Position numbers and translations under genes: made by a program. Below are positions 1-5,621 of a stretch of DNA of 6,125 nucleotides, one piece after another (position 1 is the first letter of the stretch; each line of letters begins with the position of its first letter). The stretch is from Pseudobdellovibrionaceae bacterium. GTDB lineage: Bacteria; Bdellovibrionota; Bdellovibrionia; Bdellovibrionales; Bdellovibrionaceae. Below the pieces are notes generated by a model. The model made no database searches. It saw only the letters and a program-made list of their open reading frames with translations, and was not told where the DNA came from. Where the stretch lies: the NCBI GenBank assembly GCA_947374445.1, contig CANCBY010000154.1, positions 1-6,125 of the forward strand, given 5' to 3'.

Positions 1-377
1 TTTTGCAGCCCTTTCGCTTCAAGAGTGCGCTCGAGCGTGATGTATTTTGCGTCGGCAAAAAAGTTAAAAGACATTGTCTCATCCCAATTGAGGCAACCGC
101 TGGCATCTGTCGTTACGTCGACAGATTTTTGATCGCCAGTGACGGTGAAACGATGGTTGATCACCGGCTTTTGCATTTTTAAGTCTTTCACGCAGGACTC
201 AATATGAAGAGTGCGGCTTTGCGGAATTGCATAGCCAGCAATCGGTTGAGAAACTGTAAATTTAGGCTCTTTATTTTCGATCGTGAACGACGCATTGTCA
301 GACTCACGTGCTTGCGGCTGAGGCAATGTGCATCCCACCATCGAACTCAAGGCGATGAAGACAGAAAAAATTCTCAT
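1..377 (-). CDS. Predicted outer-envelope lipoprotein, 3' end cut by window edge
   Basis: The first 125 codons are present and the gene runs off the left edge with no stop. The ATG at 377 opens a short lipoprotein signal: MRIF, a hydrophobic stretch, then a lipobox-like MVGC with the lipidated Cys at residue 16. The mature part begins with a Pro/Gln-rich linker and then a beta-rich stretch with Cys62 and Cys95, which could form a disulfide. The segment TTDASGCLNW (89-98) resembles the T-D-x-x-G turn of Ig-like or macroglobulin-like extracellular domains, but this is only a resemblance. I do not recognise the family. The start lies 10 bases after the stop of the beta-barrel gene upstream and has no good Shine-Dalgarno (the bases before ATG read TTTTACTTCT), so translation probably depends on coupling to that gene. 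The signal peptide and lipobox make the coding call firm; the function is unknown. Confidence 0.82.
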   Translation of the reverse strand, partial: MRIFSVFIALSSMVGCTLPQPQARESDNASFTIENKEPKFTVSQPIAGYAIPQSRTLHIESCVKDLKMQKPVINHRFTVTGDQKSVDVTTDASGCLNWDETMSFNFFADAKYITLERTLEAKGLQ

Positions 378-387
378 AGAAGTAAAA

Positions 388-1590
388 TTAAAACTTCGCA
401 TCGAGTGTCTCCAGCGTGAGTTCAATAAAACGTTCTTTTGATTGAGCAGGATTTTCATAAATAGGTGCGCGCTCGCCGCCAGCCGCCGTGAGAGAGAATC
501 TTTGAGAGAACTGACTCTTGAGTCCACCGCGATAGCCGACAGTATTTGCGTGCCAAAGATTAGAGCTATATGCCGCCACGGAGGCATCGGGCTCGACCCG
601 AAAGCTTTGTGCAAATGGAGATAGGCTGAGCTGTGAATTCATTTGATAGGTTGCTTCGAGCTGCCCCATGGCTCCGGTATTGTAGCCTTTTGGAGCGGCA
701 CCATTTTGAAGTCCTGCAAAAATGGCCTTGGTGAGCCAGCGCCGGCCCCAGCGAGTGGCAAGATCAGTTTGAATTTCTACTCCTTTGTAGTCATAGATAA
801 ACTGAGCATCCGTCGAATTTGTCACCTGCACCGTGTTGCCAAGCAAACCGCTGCTGGTTGCAATGTTCATTGGAAGATTTTTATATTCAAAAAGAGCCAC
901 TTGGTTGTGCCATTCCAAATCAGCTGAGTGGATTCCCGCAACCAATCCCGCAGAGTTAAAAGAAGGAGTGGCTTCAAACTCTCGTGAGTTGGTTGTCAAG
1001 CTTGCAGACGTAGGCACGGCCGCTTGAGCAAAGGTCTGCCACTGAAAGTAATTTTTTTCAGAGGCTTTGAGTTGCAATCTGGCTGCTGGAAATCCACGGT
1101 CGTCGATAAGTAAAGAAGAGTGGACCTCTTTTTGATTTGCCACACCGACTTGCAAACGAGAATTTTGCAAAAATAAAAAGTCAGCCGTGGCGTTGCGAAC
1201 AACAAGGCCTGTCGTGTCAGCTGATTGTGGGCCCACATCTGTATCGGCCTGAATATGGCCTGATTTCCCAACCAGAGAAGGCGCCCCGTTAAGCACAAGC
1301 CATGGAGCCAAACTGTAGCGAAGATTGAGGTCACCCTTGTAAATAACCCCAGAGGATTGGTTCATTTCATCGCGGCTGTCTTGGGCAGAAAGAAGGACTT
1401 TCCAAGTACCTTCAAGCTGAGTTGCTTGCGCAGACTTTTGAGAGTCTTGAGGTTGAAGTTCTTTGGTTGTCAAATTGGACGTCGGAGCGGCCTCTGCGCG
1501 GGGAGCTTCGAGAATAGAGGTTGCCAAGGCCAAAGCCAGCAATGGCATAGCTATTAGATCGGCATGTATTCGCCTCAAGCGGATATTCAC
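388..1590 (-). CDS. Predicted outer-membrane beta-barrel protein, 400 aa
   Basis: This is a secreted protein with a Sec signal peptide: a basic n-region (NIRLRR), a hydrophobic core around residues 14-27, and an AEA-A cleavage site near residue 34. The mature part begins with a Gln/Ser/Thr-rich linker (about 36-58). After that come many short stretches of alternating polar and hydrophobic residues, typical of amphipathic beta strands. The last strand ends in LETLDAKF, and a C-terminal Phe is the usual BAM recognition signal of outer-membrane barrels. No catalytic motif is visible and I cannot name a family. Start choice: the codon at 1590 is GTG, but a perfect AGGAGG lies 7 bases upstream (1598-1603 on the plus strand), which settles it. 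A later ATG (codon 15) would cut into the signal peptide. The gene heads a two-gene unit with the lipoprotein at 377. It might instead be a periplasmic beta-rich protein, but the terminal Phe argues for a barrel. Confidence 0.85.
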   Translation of the reverse strand: MNIRLRRIHADLIAMPLLALALATSILEAPRAEAAPTSNLTTKELQPQDSQKSAQATQLEGTWKVLLSAQDSRDEMNQSSGVIYKGDLNLRYSLAPWLVLNGAPSLVGKSGHIQADTDVGPQSADTTGLVVRNATADFLFLQNSRLQVGVANQKEVHSSLLIDDRGFPAARLQLKASEKNYFQWQTFAQAAVPTSASLTTNSREFEATPSFNSAGLVAGIHSADLEWHNQVALFEYKNLPMNIATSSGLLGNTVQVTNSTDAQFIYDYKGVEIQTDLATRWGRRWLTKAIFAGLQNGAAPKGYNTGAMGQLEATYQMNSQLSLSPFAQSFRVEPDASVAAYSSNLWHANTVGYRGGLKSQFSQRFSLTAAGGERAPIYENPAQSKERFIELTLETLDAKF

Positions 1591-1597
1591 AAAGAAT

Positions 1598-1613
1598 CCT
1601 CCTGCCTAGGAGG
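1598..1613 (-). promoter_or_regulatory. Ribosome binding site inside a perfect hairpin
   Basis: Read on the minus strand, this is CCTCCT-AGGC-AGGAGG. The right arm AGGAGG is a full-consensus Shine-Dalgarno placed 7 bases before the GTG start at 1590. The left arm CCTCCT is its exact complement, giving a 6-base-pair stem with a 4-base loop. The hairpin is seen directly in the sequence. That it limits or switches translation of the beta-barrel gene is inference. It requires that the transcript starts upstream of 1613, either in the 1614-1776 gap or by read-through from waaA. Confidence 0.6.
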
Positions 1614-1722
1614 TATCAATATGTGTGCTGGATGTGGCGATTTTTGGGGGGACTGAGTGCAATCTTAACTAGTTGATTTTACCTGTGTCGCAGGTTTGCG
1701 GTGGCCTGTCGAACTTTTGTAC

Positions 1723-1770
1723 GGCTGTCAATCTCGGGAATGGGTGCCCTCAATTGTCGGCCGGACAGCC
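1723..1770. repeat. Inverted repeat just downstream of the waaA stop
   Basis: GGCTGTC at 1723-1729 is exactly complementary to GACAGCC at 1764-1770, giving a 7-base-pair stem with a 34-base loop. The second arm overlaps a smaller hairpin, TGTC-GGCCG-GACA (1755-1767), so two alternative folds compete. The waaA stop is at 1777-1779, so this would sit in the 3' untranslated part of the LPS transcript. It could stabilise or help end that mRNA, but in the waaA direction it is followed by GTACAAAAG and not by a T-run, so it is not a standard intrinsic terminator. Confidence 0.35.
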
Positions 1771-1776
1771 CTCTTT

Positions 1777-3081
1777 TTATGTCTTGCGCGGGCTGGTCGG
1801 TTGCAGTTTACGAATGGTCTCATCAATTGGGGGCCAATCAGCAATTTTGGCGGAGACTCCCGATTTTTTCAGAACTAAATTTTTAATAAATTCTTTTGCG
1901 TCTGTTGCAGTTTGAGCCGAGGAGAGCGAATGAAGAAGGTCACTCGCTTCGGAGCTGTTGTGTGCTATAGAAACGATAGTTGTTTTTGTTCCTTGAAAAA
2001 ACTGGTGTTGAAAATGAAGAGCCTCTCGATTGTTTGAATGGTAAGGGCCAACAATCACTGGCAGGCCCGCGGCTAAGGGCTCCATCACGCTGTGAACTTT
2101 GTCTTTAAAGCTGCCACCGACAAATGAGACTGTGCCCCAATTATAGATTTCCGGAAGAATTCCAATTGTATCAATGAGCAGAATGACCTTCTCGGCCGTT
2201 TGCTGTGCAGAACTGTAGCGCTGAGATTTTAAATTTAAGACTTTTAGCTTTTCTTCTATGTCTTGCAAATGAGTTTCAGTCACTTCATGAGGCGCTAAAA
2301 TAATCTCGCCACCGGAAGCAAGCCAAGATTTAAAGGTGCTATAGAGTACGGCCTCATCTTGGGGCCAAGTCGATCCTGCCACAAAGACTTGCAGGCTTTG
2401 TGGTTTCAGCTCAAGTTTGAGCGCTTTGGGATTTTGCAGACGAAATATTGCCTGATCAAAGCGGGTGTCACCTTCGACCAAAATTGGAGTGGTCACTCCA
2501 AGCTCTGAAAAATTACGAAGGTCCTCTTCGTTGACACACGAAATTTGCGTGAGTTGATCAAATGCAAATCTTGAAATAAAGCGCCCAACTCCTTGAGCGC
2601 GCCCAGACTGTGTCGACAGCGTTGCTGAGAAGAGCAGAGAGGGAATTTTTTTTTGTCGCAGTTGAAAAGCCAATTCGGGCCAGACATCGGTTCGAGCAAA
2701 GAGCACGGCCACCGGATTGACGTAGTTTATGAAAGCTTTAACTTTAGGACGATGGTCAAAGGGCAGGGGCAAAATAAAGTCAATGTCGGCAACACCGTGG
2801 ATCAGCTTCAGAGCCGAAGGCGAAAAATACGTCGCCAAGATTGGGATTTCAGGGTACCTGGATTTGAGTTCACGCACCACCGACTTGGCGTATTCAATTT
2901 CTCCACTGGCCGCATGAATCCAAATTGGGCGTGCCCAAAAAGATGGACGTTGCGGAGTGCTGCGCTCTTCGAGCATTTTTTGAAGCTTTGTTGGCAAAAA
3001 AGGTTTGCCAATCTTTAAGACAAGCAAAGCCAATGGAATCAAAAAAAAACGATAGAACAGAAAGAAAAAAATATCGATCAT
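1777..3081 (-). CDS. waaA: 3-deoxy-D-manno-octulosonic acid (Kdo) transferase
   Basis: WaaA/KdtA transfers Kdo from CMP-Kdo to lipid IVA on the cytoplasmic face of the inner membrane, the first step of the LPS core. At 434 aa it is close to the family's usual length of about 420. Residues 4-24 form the N-terminal membrane anchor. Visible motifs, in order: HAASGE (56-61, with the family's catalytic Glu), RTDVWPE (130-136, where relatives have ETELWPN), FSATLS (151-156, for NARLS), GDTRFD (204-209), AGSTWPQDE (235-243), DTIGILPEIY (304-313), FVGGS (320-324), and VHSVMEPLAAGLPVIVGP (329-346), followed by NNRE (350-353). The order and spacing fit a GT30 GT-B enzyme. Its start overlaps the stop of the GT9 gene by four bases (ATGA), so the two are almost certainly co-translated. 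The upstream Shine-Dalgarno is poor, consistent with coupling. The number of Kdo residues added cannot be read from the sequence. kdtA is a synonym. Confidence 0.95.
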   Translation of the reverse strand: MIDIFFFLFYRFFLIPLALLVLKIGKPFLPTKLQKMLEERSTPQRPSFWARPIWIHAASGEIEYAKSVVRELKSRYPEIPILATYFSPSALKLIHGVADIDFILPLPFDHRPKVKAFINYVNPVAVLFARTDVWPELAFQLRQKKIPSLLFSATLSTQSGRAQGVGRFISRFAFDQLTQISCVNEEDLRNFSELGVTTPILVEGDTRFDQAIFRLQNPKALKLELKPQSLQVFVAGSTWPQDEAVLYSTFKSWLASGGEIILAPHEVTETHLQDIEEKLKVLNLKSQRYSSAQQTAEKVILLIDTIGILPEIYNWGTVSFVGGSFKDKVHSVMEPLAAGLPVIVGPYHSNNREALHFQHQFFQGTKTTIVSIAHNSSEASDLLHSLSSAQTATDAKEFIKNLVLKKSGVSAKIADWPPIDETIRKLQPTSPRKT

Positions 3082-4121
3082 GCAATTTGCTTTCGCAAAT
3101 GGAACGCCACTTCTTCAGGAGTGATGTCGCGCAGGCATTTTTGCAGCTCTGAATTCACGCAAGGCCCCTGGCCGTGTTTGCTGCAAGGCCTGCAGCTGAG
3201 TTCTCTCTGCAGGATGACGGTGCTCTCTCGCGATGGAAAACCAAAGGGCGCAGGGCCCATCAAAGCGATGCAAGGTTTTCCGAGCTGCTCGCCGACATGT
3301 AAAAGTCCAGTGTCATTGGCGACAAGAACTCGCGCTTTGAGGATGATCGCGGCACTTTGTAAATGTGATGTTTTGCCTGCTAGGTTTAAAACACGTTGGC
3401 CGTCGATTTGTCTGAGCTCTTCTAGAAAAGAGTCTTCACGTCCTCCGAGGAGAATAAAATGCAAAGAGTCCTCTTGTTGAATTAGTTTTTTCCAATTTTC
3501 TAGAGGCCAACGCTTGAGTTCGTAAGCCGCCGAAGCGGCCAATACAACATAGCCGTCTTTGTTGGACCAAGCGGGCGGGATTAGTTTTGCCGCTGAATCT
3601 ACTTCAGCCTCGGGTACAAGCAACTGAGGAGCGGGTGGCAATTCTTTACTAAGCCCCCAGGCTTCGAGCGGCTCGAGTAGATCACGTTGCCCAGAAAAAG
3701 GCTGCTCGAAAAAATTTTTGTGCCAGCTAAAAAGCAAAAATCGCAAAAATCTTTTTTGTGATTTACGCAAAAAATCAGGTGGAGAAAAGACTCGCGAAAA
3801 AGCCCAGGGCGGTCGCAGCAAAAGACAAATTAAATGCGAGCGAAGATTATTGTGGGCATCGTAAATGTGAGTAAAGTTTTGTGATTTAAGCTCTTTTATG
3901 AGCTTGAGCAAACCCTTCATGCCAAGACGGCGATCGAGGCGCCAAACTTTGTCGACATGTGGGTGGTTTTGCACAAGATCCGCTAGGTCATCGCGAATCA
4001 CCCAGTGAACCTGCACGTCGGGGCCAATCTCTTTGAGGCGAGTGGGAACACTCAGGCATTGAGTGACATCCCCAAAACTAGAAAAGCGAATCAGCAGAAT
4101 TTTTCGAGCGTCTTGGATCAT
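3078..4121 (-). CDS. Glycosyltransferase family 9, LPS heptosyltransferase-like
   Basis: This is a GT-B enzyme of the ADP-heptose:LPS heptosyltransferase family, expected to add L-glycero-D-manno-heptose to the Kdo inner core in the cytoplasm. Its 347 aa match WaaC/WaaF length. Visible motifs: the N-terminal ILLIRFSSFGDVTQCL (8-23), the family's R-x-x-x-x-GD loop; KRWPLENW (203-210); NLAGKTSHLQSAAIILKA (246-263); NDTGLLH (269-275), the nucleotide-sugar binding D-T-G-x-x-H; and GKPCIALMGP (281-290). Near the C-terminus are Cys310, Cys313, Cys321 and Cys329 in a C-x2-C...C...C pattern followed by RDITPEEV. WaaF-type enzymes have a similar Cys cluster and IxxEEV tail, so heptosyltransferase II is more likely than I, but the acceptor cannot be fixed. 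The ATG at 4121 is preceded only by a weak AAGTGG. It is the first gene of an operon with waaA and diverges from the beta-barrel gene at 4230. Confidence 0.9.
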   Translation of the reverse strand: MIQDARKILLIRFSSFGDVTQCLSVPTRLKEIGPDVQVHWVIRDDLADLVQNHPHVDKVWRLDRRLGMKGLLKLIKELKSQNFTHIYDAHNNLRSHLICLLLRPPWAFSRVFSPPDFLRKSQKRFLRFLLFSWHKNFFEQPFSGQRDLLEPLEAWGLSKELPPAPQLLVPEAEVDSAAKLIPPAWSNKDGYVVLAASAAYELKRWPLENWKKLIQQEDSLHFILLGGREDSFLEELRQIDGQRVLNLAGKTSHLQSAAIILKARVLVANDTGLLHVGEQLGKPCIALMGPAPFGFPSRESTVILQRELSCRPCSKHGQGPCVNSELQKCLRDITPEEVAFHLRKQIA

Positions 4122-4134
4122 ATTGCCACTTCAT
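4078..4134 (-). other. 18-codon out-of-frame ORF overlapping the GT9 start
   Basis: An ATG at 4134-4132 begins 13 bases upstream of the heptosyltransferase ATG, in another frame. It reads 18 codons (MKWQYDPRRSKNSADSLF) and stops with TAG at 4080-4078, inside the GT9 gene. The same short AAGTGG motif precedes the GT9 start at 4-base spacing and occurs again one repeat unit upstream. It may be a chance product of a duplicated start region or an upstream ORF that lowers GT9 translation. It is not presented as a protein-coding gene. Confidence 0.3.
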
Positions 4135-4142
4135 TGCCACTT
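4121..4142. repeat. Tandem 11-base direct repeat at the GT9 start
   Basis: TATTGCCACTT (4121-4131) is followed directly by CATTGCCACTT (4132-4142); ten of eleven bases are identical. Read on the minus strand, each copy gives AAGTGGCAAT, which acts as the weak ribosome binding region for the heptosyltransferase. The duplication is what creates the extra ATG at 4134. Confidence 0.6.
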
Positions 4143-4229
4143 TGGAGTAGAGTGACAAAAAGTTCAACACTCAGACTCGCAAAAGCCGCAACCAGTCAGG
4201 GTCCGGAACTTGTACTAGCATACTAGGTG
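4122..4229. other. Divergent intergenic region
   Basis: This 108-base gap between the GT9 gene (minus) and the second beta-barrel gene (plus) must hold, or lie next to, the promoters for both. I find no -35/-10 pair close to the sigma-70 consensus in either direction; the nearest elements (GTGACA at 4152-4157 plus-strand, TTGAAC on the minus strand) lack a good partner. It contains the 11-base tandem repeat at its left end and two TACTAG copies at its right end. Confidence 0.5.
4213..4226. repeat. TACTAG-CA-TACTAG repeat directly before a start codon
   Basis: TACTAG occurs at 4213-4218 and again at 4221-4226. Each copy ends in the self-complementary CTAG, so CTAG-CATA-CTAG is at once a direct and an inverted repeat. 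It abuts the GTG/ATG start of the beta-barrel gene. A protein bound here would block initiation, but operator function is only a suggestion. The second TAG also serves as the in-frame stop that limits the start of the next gene. Confidence 0.3.
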
Positions 4230-5621
4230 ATGACTTTGCGTCCGTTTTTTAATTTGAGGGGAGCCATTGGGGTGCTTTTAGCAGCACTCCAGGCCGTGCT
4301 GTTTTTAGGGCTGTTTTCAAGGGTTTCTCAGGCCGCTGTTTCTGGTGAGCTGATCATGAGTCAAGATGAGTTTGTCAGCGAGGATTTCGAGGCCACGGAC
4401 CGTCGAAGCTTTACTTATTTGGGAGCGAAGCTTAAGAGCGCTGATGCCCCAACGTCAGCTGGTGCACTGAAGAGTGGGTTTAAAACAGATGTGGTCGGTC
4501 AATATGCCGCAGGCGCCGCAATCATGAGTTATTTGAATGTTTCTGAGCTCTATTGGACAGACAGCGGATTTTCAGTGGGACGCAGACGCGAGACTTGGTC
4601 AAAGCTTGATTCGACTTGGAATATGGGGCTTTACGAACCACTTTTTAAGCAGAACCCTCTCGCGCCTGAAGGGCAGGGGCTCACCGGTCTGTTTCTCGAC
4701 GTTGGCGGAGATGACTGGGGAGTAAATCTGTTTGCATCATTTTTGTTCATTCCTGATCAAGGCCCCGGATACGAGCTTAAGAATGGGTCTTTTGAAAAAG
4801 CTAATCCATGGTTTCAAACTCCTCCTTCGTATATTCATTTTTACGGACAGACAGACCGCGTGAATTATAATATTGAGCGGCCAGAGACCAACGATATTAT
4901 CTTTAATCGCAGCTTTGTGGGTTCGGCCCATCTGGGCAAAAAAGACGACGGATTTTTTACGCAGGTGGCATTGGCTTCAAAGCCAAGTAATCAGTTGGCC
5001 TTGGGCTTCAGTGGTTTTTTGGCTGCGAACAATACGGCTCAGGTGCAGGTGAATCCTAAGATCTATTACCACAGTTTAGCATCTGCGGATTTTTCATATT
5101 ATATTAATGGCTTCAACGCGGGTCTTTCGGTTCTTTCTGAAAACCCGAAGGCCTCTGAGTTTACGAACGATATGACCTATGCGGCTTATCGCCCGTCGAC
5201 ACTCGTGAGTCCGTTTGTCGAATTTAAAAAAGGCTTGAGCAGAGCGCAGTTTTCTTATCTTAAGGTTCAAGGTGGCGAAGCTGATCTTCGGGGCGATTCG
5301 CAAAGCGCTATTGGCTCCGCCCAAAGCACCGTGCTGGCTGATCGTTATCCTTTTCGCGAGGCCACATTGGTCAAGCTTGCAACATCACAAAAATTTTCAA
5401 AAAGAAAATATCTTGATCTCGAAGCTGACTACTTAAGAGGGGCGGCCAATCTTTTTTCTATTTGGAGCCTTGAGGCAGACTATCGGTGGGATGCCTATTG
5501 GAAAGCTTCGCTTAAAGGGCAACTGGTATCGGCTCTGGATACGCCCGAAGCAGATAGAACCGTGGCAGGTCAATTTCAAAATAATGACTCTATCATGTTA
5601 GGAGTGAGCTATGTTTTTTAG
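4230..5621 (+). CDS. Predicted outer-membrane beta-barrel protein, 463 aa
   Basis: A Sec signal peptide is clear from the ATG at 4230: MTLRPFFNLR, a long hydrophobic core (11-29), and a cleavage site near SQA-A (33-36). The mature protein is rich in Tyr, Phe, Trp and Gly, with repeated alternating-polarity stretches typical of transmembrane beta strands. It ends in IMLGVSYVF, a classic C-terminal beta signal with terminal Phe. Its size would fit a barrel of roughly 16-18 strands, such as a porin or transporter, but I recognise no family and no substrate motif. Start choice: an in-frame TAG at 4224-4226 is followed at once by GTG (4227) and ATG (4230), so only these two starts keep the whole signal peptide. 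ATG is preferred; GTG would add one residue. Neither has a good Shine-Dalgarno. The next gene starts inside its last codons, so the two form one translational unit. Confidence 0.87.
   Translation: MTLRPFFNLRGAIGVLLAALQAVLFLGLFSRVSQAAVSGELIMSQDEFVSEDFEATDRRSFTYLGAKLKSADAPTSAGALKSGFKTDVVGQYAAGAAIMSYLNVSELYWTDSGFSVGRRRETWSKLDSTWNMGLYEPLFKQNPLAPEGQGLTGLFLDVGGDDWGVNLFASFLFIPDQGPGYELKNGSFEKANPWFQTPPSYIHFYGQTDRVNYNIERPETNDIIFNRSFVGSAHLGKKDDGFFTQVALASKPSNQLALGFSGFLAANNTAQVQVNPKIYYHSLASADFSYYINGFNAGLSVLSENPKASEFTNDMTYAAYRPSTLVSPFVEFKKGLSRAQFSYLKVQGGEADLRGDSQSAIGSAQSTVLADRYPFREATLVKLATSQKFSKRKYLDLEADYLRGAANLFSIWSLEADYRWDAYWKASLKGQLVSALDTPEADRTVAGQFQNNDSIMLGVSYVF
5600..5604 (+). promoter_or_regulatory. 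Shine-Dalgarno of the overlapping lipoprotein gene
   Basis: AGGAG lies 6 bases before the ATG at 5611, within the last codons of the beta-barrel gene (the Leu-Gly-Val-Ser part of its C-terminal strand). It fixes the start of the lipoprotein and shows that the 11-base gene overlap is real and not a start-codon error. Confidence 0.8.

Larger units (their letters stand above)
1591..1776. other. Intergenic gap between waaA and the beta-barrel gene
   Basis: These 186 bases separate two genes on the same strand. They hold the ribosome-binding hairpin (1598-1613) and an inverted repeat (1723-1770) just past the waaA stop. A weak promoter-like pair lies in the minus direction: GCGACA (1691-1686) and TAAGAT (1667-1662) with 18 bases between, each matching only four of six consensus positions. 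No stem followed by a T-run is present in the minus direction, so I cannot show that waaA transcription ends here. I see no small gene in this gap. Confidence 0.6.

Noticed and set aside
1662..1691. Promoter for the left barrel gene (GCGACA, 18 bases, TAAGAT on the minus strand)
   Set aside because: Each box matches only four of six consensus positions, which is expected by chance in a gap of this size. It is noted but not listed as a promoter.
1681..1695. Small inverted repeat ACCTG-TGTCG-CAGGT
   Set aside because: A 5-base-pair stem with no T-run in the direction of transcription and no adjacent gene boundary; too short to interpret.
1755..1778. Hairpin with a following T-run (1774-1778) as a plus-strand intrinsic terminator
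   Set aside because: No plus-strand gene lies upstream to be terminated, and the T-run is part of the waaA stop region read on the opposite strand.
2653..3018. A 121-codon open frame on the plus strand inside waaA
   Set aside because: It lies fully antisense to a gene with clear family motifs, has no ribosome binding site of note, and its translation shows no domain or signal peptide.
3121..3480. A 119-codon open frame on the plus strand inside the heptosyltransferase gene
   Set aside because: It is antisense to the conserved C-terminal motifs of GT9, so its openness follows from codon use on the other strand.
4005..4226. A 73-codon plus-strand frame, in phase with the beta-barrel gene and ended by TAG just before its start
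   Set aside because: Reading through the TAG would fuse it to the barrel, but two thirds of it is antisense to GT9 and the signal peptide of the barrel begins after the stop. It is best seen as chance.
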